Of a DNA stretch of 43,607 nt, positions 1-7,593 are shown one piece after another. Source of the DNA: Candidatus Andersenbacteria bacterium RIFCSPHIGHO2_02_FULL_46_16 (GTDB taxonomy: Bacteria; Patescibacteriota; Andersenbacteria; UBA10190). Numbering within the stretch: the stretch's first letter is position 1; each line of letters opens with the position of its first letter. The translations under genes were made by a program, and so were the position numbers. Location of the stretch: assembly GCA_001817065.1 (NCBI GenBank), contig MHHQ01000013.1, positions 24,410 to 68,016 of the forward strand. The letters are read 5' to 3'. A model generated the notes under the pieces. It saw nothing but the letters and a program-made list of their open reading frames with translations, was not told the DNA's origin and ran no database searches.

Positions 1-1
1 C

Positions 2-403
2 GGCCGGGAATATTCCGAAAGCCATCTCGCAGAGCTGTCCGCTGCGACAACCCAGCACGGTACCGAGCATGCTGATTTGATCAAAGCCGTGAAGCAGCTA
101 GGCGGCGCTGTTATCACTAATGAACACGCCAGTATATCGGACGTAGAAAATTTAGTCGTTAAGCAAAAACTTCCGGTCATTATCGGCTGGTTTGATGAGG
201 ATGAAGACCATTACAGTGTAGTCGTTGGTGCCACTCCCAAGTACCTCATCACTCAGGATCCAGAAGTGGGGGGTATCAGGCGCCTGCCCAAATCCAAATT
301 TCCGGCTATCTGGTTTGATTTTGTTGGGCCGGAGAACAAAATAGTCTCCTGGGGTTGGTATATGGCTATTAATTTTCCCGCTTCGTTCGCCTCGCCGGTA
401 TAA
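2..403 (+). CDS. C39-like (papain-fold) cysteine peptidase, 5'-truncated by window edge
   Basis: Frame is open to the window start (GREYSESHLAELSAATTQHGTEHADLIKAVKQLGG...). 'VIIGWFDEDEDHYSVVVG' and 'ITQDPEVGG' fit the His/Asp region of Peptidase_C39-like proteins. Confidence 0.65.
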   Translation, partial: GREYSESHLAELSAATTQHGTEHADLIKAVKQLGGAVITNEHASISDVENLVVKQKLPVIIGWFDEDEDHYSVVVGATPKYLITQDPEVGGIRRLPKSKFPAIWFDFVGPENKIVSWGWYMAINFPASFASPV

Positions 404-535
404 TCCTTGACTAGAACAGTTTTCTGTTTGTTGCTAATCCAGTCTAGGTTCAGCCGACCAATTTTAATTTTATCTTGCTGTGTTCATTGGTAATTTGCAT
501 ACTAAAAGCCTAATCAATTCTCACCACAATAAATT

Positions 536-1132
536 ATGAAAAATAATGCTCATCAAATTCAGTTAGTATCCTCGCGCTCAGCGGAACGGGGCATGACCAA
601 TACTGCGACTATCGTCATCGGCTTAATTACTCTAGTCGTTGTCGTCGCCATCGGCTTTATCATCTATCGCCGTCCCCCCGAGCAGCCCGCGATAACCGCC
701 GACGAGACTACTTCCGCGACTGAGATGGCCATACCTACACTAGAACAAGGTGCACCCATTCTAACCAGTCCGAAAACCATGCCGCTCCTACAGCCAGACA
801 CCAGTATTGATACCCTTACCGCCGAAACGGCTCCTGTTGCCTCGCCTGTTCCACCGGCTGTCCAGGAATTTATAGTCTCGGGGCAAAATTATAGTTTTAC
901 CCCCAATGAAATTCGCGTCAAACAAGGCGATACTGTCAGAATCAGTTTCAAAAATGCTGGTGGCATGCACGATTGGCGCTTGGATGAATTTAACGCCAGT
1001 ACTCAAATCACTAAAACAGGAGAAACCGATACGGTTGAATTCGTCGCCGATCGCACAGGTCGCTTTCAGTTTTACTGTTCAGTGGGTCAGCATCGTCAGT
1101 TAGGTATGGTTGGCACGCTCATTGTTGAATAA
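536..1132 (+). CDS. Membrane-anchored cupredoxin (plastocyanin/azurin-like) domain protein
   Basis: N-terminal TM segment and Pro/Thr-rich linker. C-terminal 'FTPNEIRVKQGDTVRISFKNAGGMHDW...FYCSVGQHRQLGMVGTLIVE' carries a His/Cys/His/Met type-1 copper ligand pattern. Confidence 0.85.
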   Translation: MKNNAHQIQLVSSRSAERGMTNTATIVIGLITLVVVVAIGFIIYRRPPEQPAITADETTSATEMAIPTLEQGAPILTSPKTMPLLQPDTSIDTLTAETAPVASPVPPAVQEFIVSGQNYSFTPNEIRVKQGDTVRISFKNAGGMHDWRLDEFNASTQITKTGETDTVEFVADRTGRFQFYCSVGQHRQLGMVGTLIVE

Positions 1133-1164
1133 ATACCATAAGGTAGCGCTTTTGCCCCGTCCGA

Positions 1165-2181
1165 TTATAAAACCCAAGACGCCACAATAAAATAAACAAG
1201 CACACTGACCATATCCTGAATAATCGTAGCAGTGGGCCCGCTGGCATTGGCTGGATCGAACTTCAGTTTGCCAAAGAGGTAAGGCACAACCAGTCCAGTG
1301 ACCAGTGAAGAAACAATGGCCAAGAACAGCGCCGCCGATACCACAACACTCACTCTTGCGTTGCTGTATATCACCAGAGTTGCTACAAACAGTATGATAC
1401 TCAATAACGACCCAATAAAAGTAGTCACGGCGAAGTGTCGCATCAGATACCTAAAAAAATTCAGATGAGGATTCAATGCCAAGTCCCTGATTATAAAAGC
1501 CTCCATTTGGGTGCCTACCGCATCAGCTACATAGACAATCAATGGAATAAAGGCCGCCAGAATTAGATGCTGGGCTAGCAGGTCCTCAAAAAACTTAATA
1601 ATTCCCGCCGCCAATATTCCCCCCGCCAAACCAAGAACCAGCCAAGGCAGCCGATGTCTGATTGAAACCGACAAAGAGTCGTTTAGCACATTATCCACTG
1701 TGCTTTTATGATAGATTCCGCTAAAGCGGAGTATGTCCTCTACGGCTTCACTGTCCAAAATCCGTAAAATTGTATCCGAAGTAACCGCCCCCAGCAGTTG
1801 TTTGTTATTATCAACCACCGGTATTGCCTTCAGACTATGCTTTAACGCCAGTAGTGCCACATGCTCCTGGTCGGTATGGGAAGTAACAGAAATTAACTCT
1901 TTTCGCCCCTGCTGTTTTATTAAGTCAGCTACCTTCATAGCAGACAGCTGGCGAAATATATCTTTGATCGATAAAACTCCCGCTAATTCTTTCCGTTCGC
2001 TAATAACGTAAATGTAATTAATTGTTTTATATACAGCAGCGTGCTCAGTAAGCAGTTTAGCAATATCCCCTACCGTGGCGGTCATCTGGACTATAGGAAT
2101 ATGAACCGTCATGAGTCTGCCGGCTGAAGCCACAGGCCACTTCGACCCTTTTGTTTCTAATAAATTATTGTGGAATTTCAT
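1165..2181 (-). CDS. mgtE: MgtE-family magnesium transporter (CBS domains plus membrane domain)
   Basis: Tandem CBS-like region followed by TM helices and 'GKLKFDPANASGPTATIIQDMVSVLVYF', a typical MgtE C-terminal signature. Confidence 0.8.
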   Translation of the reverse strand: MKFHNNLLETKGSKWPVASAGRLMTVHIPIVQMTATVGDIAKLLTEHAAVYKTINYIYVISERKELAGVLSIKDIFRQLSAMKVADLIKQQGRKELISVTSHTDQEHVALLALKHSLKAIPVVDNNKQLLGAVTSDTILRILDSEAVEDILRFSGIYHKSTVDNVLNDSLSVSIRHRLPWLVLGLAGGILAAGIIKFFEDLLAQHLILAAFIPLIVYVADAVGTQMEAFIIRDLALNPHLNFFRYLMRHFAVTTFIGSLLSIILFVATLVIYSNARVSVVVSAALFLAIVSSLVTGLVVPYLFGKLKFDPANASGPTATIIQDMVSVLVYFIVASWVL

Positions 2182-4483
2182 ATACCCAACTTTCCATCAT
2201 TTGCTCCTTCTTTCCTTCGCTCCTAATATGCTTAACTTCCAGCCAGGTGTCCATCGGCTCCATGGTTAGCGGCTCCAAGTTCGTTACCATTAACGTGCGA
2301 ATGTTTGTAGTATCAATCCATGCTTGTTGTTTTTCTATCGAAAGATCGTCTCGGTAGTAAAAAACATTATCCGGAAAATACACCTCAGAAATTTGGTATA
2401 ACCGATCAAAGCCATGTGGACCAGGTAGATTCTTGGCGGCCTGGTTTGCCTCATAGATCACATAGTCTACCGCTGAATTTTCGTTCAGGTGATCAATCGT
2501 GGGAGTAATCTTGTACTGCAAAATAAAAATGGTAATTACCAACGGCGCCAGGAGAGCATAATGCAGCAGTAAACTGCCCGTTATGGCTAGGACCTTATAT
2601 CTCCTGGGCTGTTTCATCGCATACTTTTGTATATAGTACAGCGGCAGGAACAAGGCAGTGGTTAGCATCAGTATGAGCAGCGGATAATCCTGTTGGAAAT
2701 GTTTAGGCATCGGATGAAACCAGAGCGCAATAAGTACTTGTGTCACTAGCACCAACAAAATTAGTACCCCTCGCCAGCGCGTATGTAGGAGAAAAGGAAT
2801 GACACTCGCCACCATAACCCCGGCTGTCAATTTCATGACGGCATCACTAAACTCCATCAGCGGTCCATCCAGTTGTGTTACGGAGCGCAATATCATAACA
2901 AAAAAAGTTGCCACCAGTGATGTCGCGATCATCGCCAGCGCCAGTACTCCCCATGACCGACCTAGCCATCGCTTTCTTGCTCCCCCTCCGGCAATTATTA
3001 GCCAAACAAGAGCAAACGCACCGCCCGTCAGCAAAAAAGGATCTTTCAATTCAATATATTTTTCTTGGGACCATGTTCGCCACCACAATGATCCCAGGAC
3101 TTGCCAGGTTGCTGCCGCGCTTTCCCGAAAGGTATTCCAAGAATCAACGAGTTCATTGCGTCCCCCCTCAAAATACGATGTGAAAAAAGGGTTTCCGAAA
3201 GTAGCTGCGTTATTAATAAAAAACGGTAACACCAAAATAAATAGCGGTATTATAAGGCGTACATATCCTTGCCACCACAATTGTTTTCTCAGCGCCAAGG
3301 TTCCAAGAATAAGTACCACTGCCAATGCCAATCCCTCTTGTCTGGTCATAGCCGCAAATCCTAAGGTGATGCCGAGACACCATTGTGCCCACGCATGATC
3401 AAGCGACAAATATAGCCATAGTGCTAAGAGCAGAAGAAAAGTGTAAAAAGTATACGGTTCTGGCCTCAGGGACGTTAAGAAAAAATCTTTCTGAAAAGAC
3501 AATAATATAGGGGCTGCCACTTGCACACTCCACGGCAGGTGTAATTTTCTTGCTAACAATGCCAGCATCACAACACTGCCGCCAGCGCTTAGGATAGATA
3601 AAAAGCGCATCCACCAGATATCATCTATCTTGCTTAAATATGCGGGCACCAATAATAAAGGCCATCCAGGCAGTCGCTTTTCTACTGCTAAAGGATTTTT
3701 TAGCTCAGTGATTTGTTTGGTAATGGAAAGATAATTATATGCATCTCCTCCGCTTACTCCCTTAAGGCCTTTCGATATATTCATTCGAACGCCGACCGTC
3801 ACCAAGAAAATAATTAACAGAAAAGACAGATACAGCCCAACTTTCCATCGCTGTGAGATGCCCCTGAGGGACGGGACAAGAAATATTATGACCATGACCA
3901 GAGTTGTTGTTAGCCCAGACAAAATAGCTGGTCCCAGATTGTATGTCGTTACCAGCTGCACAAAAAACTGCCTCGCCGCACGCCAAAACGGCACTCGTTC
4001 GCGCACTGCTAAAGCCAATTCCTCGGGGCTGCCCAATTCAAATCGTAGCCCTACCGGATTATCCTTGGTTGCCTCTGGCGCGGAAAAATCAACGCGCACC
4101 TGTCTGCCTGGAATATCCAGGTCAGAAAAGTTAGTCCACGCTATACTGTCGTCCTTTATATCCTCGTCTGGGATGTCTTGTTCAGCCAGCAATTCATTGT
4201 CTACCGTATACACTGCTACTTTAACTCCAGTGAGTTGTGATGCGCGTCGCAGATTAACCAACACCGCCCCGATACCCCTCAGTTTTCCATTGATGGTAAT
4301 AACCTGAGATTTGATGCGTTTACCGTAAAGCGCGTGATGCGCCGCGTATTCGTCTGTGCCGACATTAATAATGCGCTGCTGATTCACGGGATAAAAAACC
4401 GCTACTGCAGCCAATCCCGCTACTATCACAACAATGATTCTAAATGTTCTGCTCACCACTTTATAATAAACACGGAATAGCAA
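2165..4483 (-). CDS. Multi-TM glycosyltransferase/mannosyltransferase-like membrane protein
   Basis: 772-aa ORF with many hydrophobic helices and the PMT/GT39-like stretch 'SGGDAYNYLSITKQI...KRLPGWPLLLVPAYL'. Overlaps the mgtE start by 17 bp. Confidence 0.6.
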   Translation of the reverse strand: MLFRVYYKVVSRTFRIIVVIVAGLAAVAVFYPVNQQRIINVGTDEYAAHHALYGKRIKSQVITINGKLRGIGAVLVNLRRASQLTGVKVAVYTVDNELLAEQDIPDEDIKDDSIAWTNFSDLDIPGRQVRVDFSAPEATKDNPVGLRFELGSPEELALAVRERVPFWRAARQFFVQLVTTYNLGPAILSGLTTTLVMVIIFLVPSLRGISQRWKVGLYLSFLLIIFLVTVGVRMNISKGLKGVSGGDAYNYLSITKQITELKNPLAVEKRLPGWPLLLVPAYLSKIDDIWWMRFLSILSAGGSVVMLALLARKLHLPWSVQVAAPILLSFQKDFFLTSLRPEPYTFYTFLLLLALWLYLSLDHAWAQWCLGITLGFAAMTRQEGLALAVVLILGTLALRKQLWWQGYVRLIIPLFILVLPFFINNAATFGNPFFTSYFEGGRNELVDSWNTFRESAAATWQVLGSLWWRTWSQEKYIELKDPFLLTGGAFALVWLIIAGGGARKRWLGRSWGVLALAMIATSLVATFFVMILRSVTQLDGPLMEFSDAVMKLTAGVMVASVIPFLLHTRWRGVLILLVLVTQVLIALWFHPMPKHFQQDYPLLILMLTTALFLPLYYIQKYAMKQPRRYKVLAITGSLLLHYALLAPLVITIFILQYKITPTIDHLNENSAVDYVIYEANQAAKNLPGPHGFDRLYQISEVYFPDNVFYYRDDLSIEKQQAWIDTTNIRTLMVTNLEPLTMEPMDTWLEVKHIRSEGKKEQMMESWVYEIPQ

Positions 4484-4586
4484 AGAAAGAAAAGACAGCC
4501 ACTTAGCAAATCCCTACAATCATCAGCCTTATGTGTTGGCATCAAGTTCCTACTTCACTTCGTGAGAACACTATCGATGTGGCTTC

Positions 4587-4934
4587 TTACTTTTTAATCC
4601 ACGCGTAACTCTCAAAGTGTATCTTCCTGTCAGTGAATACCTCAATTACTTCGAACTCTCCTGTCGTATAAACCTTCCCATTTTCCAAAAAATTCTTCGA
4701 CTACTTAATCACTACACTCGCTTTAGGCCGTGATAGTTTCCCCTCCCCGGCCGTCTCCAACAGCGGAATCTCGCCATGCAGCCAATATAATCTCTGCCCA
4801 TTCTTCAGGAAAGGATACGTTTCGCCCGCTTTTAGGTTTTCCGGAATACACTCCTCCTCTTTTCTCTGGCCTGCTCGAAATTCAGCAATATTCCGCAGCG
4901 CTAAATCCGGGTTAAATTCCACTTGTATACCCAT
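4587..4934 (-). pseudogene. Small protein gene interrupted by an in-frame TAG codon
   Basis: ORF 4934..4701 ends '...SRPKASVVIK-TAG'. The same frame continues 'SKNFLENGKVYTTGEFEVIEVFTDRKIHFESYAWIKK' to a TAA at 4587-4589. Confidence 0.6.
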
Positions 4935-5145
4935 TTCCTAAGTGTATCAAAGGAAGAGAAATTATTGCCAATTCCAACACCAGCCCTGTTTTACTGCGCT
5001 GGCCATCCGCATTGACAGGCGTTCATTATAAAATTCAAATTATTCATGACAGGAGCCTTTATCTGTGATAAAAAGAGCTCATGATATAACCTCCGGAGAA
5101 TTGTACCTTTTCATATCTTACCAAGCACAAGAAAAGGAGACTGCC

Positions 5146-5316
5146 ATGATCCGTATTGACGATAAACACTGGTCCGGAAAAATTAACAGTCGGCGCCGCA
5201 CTATCAAGTGTAGAAAATTTCGTGCACTGCATAGAAAATGGCATTCTAGGCAACCGTTCAGGGAATGGGCTCGAGAAAAATTTTTATCGGCTGACATCCA
5301 TATATCCCGAATGTAA
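5146..5316 (+). CDS. Possible small basic protein (56 aa)
   Basis: ATG at 5146 preceded by 'aaaaggagactgcc' (strong Shine-Dalgarno). MIRIDDKHWSGKINSRRRTIKCRKFRALHRKWHSRQPFREWAREKFLSADIHISRM, highly basic. No recognised family. Confidence 0.3.
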   Translation: MIRIDDKHWSGKINSRRRTIKCRKFRALHRKWHSRQPFREWAREKFLSADIHISRM

Positions 5317-5515
5317 TCCAACCCCCAAGCTGTGTAGCAAAGCTCTCGTGACTTACTGCCGATGATATTTTAGCGGCACTCGCGGATCATGCTCGCTGTC
5401 CCTTTCTCTTTCACCGCCGAATCTTCGCGCAGTTTTTTATTTCCCCAATTTTAAAAGTAGGCAGGATGGTCGAATTGTCGGATTGTTTTGCGAGTCCACT
5501 AGCGCAATTTTTGGG

Positions 5516-5863
5516 CTATAACTGCTTAATTTTTTGTTCATGACGCTGTACGGATTCTTTCACTATTTCCATATCTACCGTTAATTTGCCAGTCTGTTCA
5601 AAAATGACATCCACCTTCTCCGTCATATGATCCATTCTCTCCGTCATATGATCCATTCTCTCCGTCATATGATCCATTCTCTCCGTCATATGATCCATTC
5701 TATCAGTGAGGTGCGAGACGTTTTCTTTTATTGTAGAAACATCATCTGCGATCAGCTCTAATTTATCGTCAGTGTTTTTAATCAGTTTTTCAATCTTGTC
5801 ATCAGTATGCCTAGCGTGTTTCGCTAAAATATCTTCCAGTTCTCGCTTTTCTGTTTTATCCAT
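5516..5863 (-). CDS. Coiled-coil protein with perfect heptad repeats
   Basis: Likely start is MDKTEKRELEDIL (the ORF track start at 5926 is too long). Contains MTERMDH repeated, matching 7-residue heptads. Confidence 0.6.
   Translation of the reverse strand: MDKTEKRELEDILAKHARHTDDKIEKLIKNTDDKLELIADDVSTIKENVSHLTDRMDHMTERMDHMTERMDHMTERMDHMTEKVDVIFEQTGKLTVDMEIVKESVQRHEQKIKQL
5618..5701. repeat. 21-bp tandem repeat, 4 perfect copies (ctccgtcatatgatccattct)
   Basis: Read directly in the sequence. In-frame within the coiled-coil CDS. Confidence 0.95.
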
Positions 5864-5891
5864 GACCAAATGATACCGTATCTGTGAATTC

Positions 5892-6080
5892 GCCGCAAAG
5901 CAAAATAAGACCAATCTGAACGACAAGGCGACAAATATTGATATTCGAGATTATGCCAAGCACGTCCTCTTGACCGGCATGCGCGAGGACAAACAAGCAA
6001 TCATGGTCTGCGTCACTACGACGCTATATCTGAAATCAAAAACGATCAGGACAATGAAGCCGAGGGCGGCAAGACTTTAG
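5892..6080 (+). pseudogene. Remnant of serine recombinase C-terminus
   Basis: Translates to AKQNKTNLNDKATNIDIRDYAKHVLLTGMREDKQAIMVCVTTTLYLKSK...; nearly matches TATNIDIRDYAKHILMTGKREDKQAIMACVTTTLYLTQK in the intact recombinase at 10787-12118. Confidence 0.8.
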
Positions 6081-6127
6081 AACCCCGAACTATTTTCCAG
6101 CTCCAAAAGCAGTATATATATATCCCC

Positions 6128-6180
6128 GACCTACGCCCACAGGGACAGATCTTTCGAAACTCACCGAACGACTCAACTTA
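6128..6180 (+). pseudogene. Short remnant of serine recombinase catalytic-domain segment
   Basis: Translates to DLRPQGQIFRNSPNDSTY; matches the intact recombinase 'EIRTHGQIFHNSPNEKF'. Confidence 0.6.
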
Positions 6181-7029
6181 TTAAACACTTTTCTTTAAAA
6201 TTGTTATTGGGGAATGGGGTTTCGTTGATTCAGTTTCACTTACATATCCAGTAGAATATATCGTCTCGTGGTTCCCGCTTGGAGGTAAGGAGTTTGAAAT
6301 CAAGCAAATACCTCCAACCTTAAGCACCCGTTCCATTTCCGATTGATAATCTTTTTTATATGAATCTTCAGTTAGAATATCGCCTATTCCCGAGTTTAAA
6401 AGATTCACTGATTTATCTGGCAATCTCTTCATAAAGCTAACTGCATCTTCGGCTACTAAATTAAATGGAATTGGCTCATAACCAACTCTAAGTTTTTTAG
6501 TGCGAAGATAACTTCGTACGAGACTTTGAAAATTATAAGTTTCAACACCAATATAGCCTTTAGCCCCCAGCAAGCAAGCCATCTCATAACTCCTATTGGG
6601 CCTTACAACTCCATCACCAGCGCCAAGGTCAACAACAACAGAGTCTTTGAAAGCTTCTTGTAACTTATCAAATTCTTCTGGCTTATTCTTTTTTAAATTA
6701 TCCAAAAAAGTCTCAAGATCTATAACGAAAGCGGTAGGCATGTCTATGCCAGGATTATGATGTATAGCCTTGAATGTTTCAGTGGCACTCTGTGGACAGT
6801 TATCTAAAGAGATCAAATCCTCGTCCAACCTTATCTCTGGAACTAGCACGTCTAATGAAGTGATTTTTTCTTTTAAAAAACCAATTTCTTCTGGTTTAAC
6901 ATCGTTTACATAATTCAATATTCGAGCGTCTAGAACACTATTCGCGACTTTATCCTCTCTCGCTTCGTTCGACATTTCTGGAACGGGCTGTTTCGGTATT
7001 GGATTTAACCGTGGTTCGCGTTCGTTCAT
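6181..7029 (-). CDS. Class I SAM-dependent methyltransferase-like protein
   Basis: Motif I 'SVVVDLGAGDGVV' and later 'MERVLKVGGICLISNS'. Confidence 0.65.
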   Translation of the reverse strand: MNEREPRLNPIPKQPVPEMSNEAREDKVANSVLDARILNYVNDVKPEEIGFLKEKITSLDVLVPEIRLDEDLISLDNCPQSATETFKAIHHNPGIDMPTAFVIDLETFLDNLKKNKPEEFDKLQEAFKDSVVVDLGAGDGVVRPNRSYEMACLLGAKGYIGVETYNFQSLVRSYLRTKKLRVGYEPIPFNLVAEDAVSFMKRLPDKSVNLLNSGIGDILTEDSYKKDYQSEMERVLKVGGICLISNSLPPSGNHETIYSTGYVSETESTKPHSPITILKKSV

Positions 7030-7182
7030 GCCTTTATGATAGACGAGCTTGCCAACTTAGTCTATCAGTTCGGCAGTCCGACTTGGGTACAAAAATAACC
7101 GCCTTTTTGAGCGATTATTTTATAAGTTCGCCGTTATGGTCTAGAACCTTAGTATGGGATTTTACGGGGTCTTTGGCAAAGC

Positions 7183-7325
7183 AAAATGGGACAAATGAGA
7201 CACTACATGGCATATATAGAAAGTGTTCCATTTCTAGGGTTAACTACTAACATATCCTCCCGAAAGTACGGTTTCGTGGCGTTATATAAAATGGGACAGT
7301 GGTCGGAACGACTGTCCCATTTTTT
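7183..7325. repeat. Structured repeat unit A (~143 bp) ending in a 13-bp stem hairpin
   Basis: Begins AAAATGGGACAAATGAGACAC and ends AAAATGGGACAGT-ggtcggaacg-ACTGTCCCATTTT (perfect inverted repeat 7288-7300/7311-7323). Confidence 0.7.
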
Positions 7326-7341
7326 AGCATCGTGCCGAAAG

Positions 7342-7482
7342 AAAATGTTACAAAATGTTACACTATTTTGGCTATTTGAAAAGTGTAATTTATTAGCAAA
7401 AACTAGAAAGATAGTAGTCTCAAATAGCGGTTTAGTGGCGGTTTACAAAACGTTACAGTCCAAAGCGACTGTAACGTTTTGT
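7342..7482. repeat. Structured repeat unit B (~141 bp) ending in a 16-bp stem hairpin
   Basis: Begins AAAATGTTACAAAATGTTACAC and ends ACAAAACGTTACAGTC-caaagc-GACTGTAACGTTTTGT (perfect inverted repeat). Same layout as unit A. Confidence 0.7.
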
Positions 7483-7517
7483 ATATGCCAATAAGGCAAA
7501 TTATAGATAATACTTTG

Positions 7518-7592
7518 TAGGAGGGGTGGGATTTGAACACCACGACCTTTCTCTTATAAGGAGAACGCTCTACCAGGCTGAGCTACCCTCCC
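7518..7592 (-). tRNA. tRNA-Ile-like (anticodon UAU), T-stem with 1-nt bulge, no encoded CCA
   Basis: Minus strand GGGAGGGTAGCTCAGCCTGGTAGAGCGTTCTCCTTATAAGAGAAAGGTCGTGGTGTTCAAATCCCACCCCTCCTA. D-stem GCTC/GAGC; anticodon arm TTCTC-CTTATAA-GAGAA; T-stem GTGG(T)G/CCCAC. Confidence 0.75.
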
Positions 7593-7593
7593 A

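Noticed and set aside
2799-3398. 199-aa plus-strand ORF
   Set aside because: Antisense to the 2165-4483 membrane protein, low-complexity Thr/Ser/Pro composition typical of shadow ORFs.
3858-4307. 149-aa plus-strand ORF
   Set aside because: Antisense shadow of the same membrane protein gene. No recognisable domain.
7183-7482. Integron attC sites as an explanation of the hairpin units
   Set aside because: No GTTRRRY/RYYYAAC core pair at the expected positions and no integron integrase seen.
7186-7494. 102-aa plus-strand ORF spanning repeat units A and B
   Set aside because: Open frame is explained by the two structured repeat units. Stem-compensating DNA changes fit structure better than protein coding. 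Kept as the alternative for the repeat finding.
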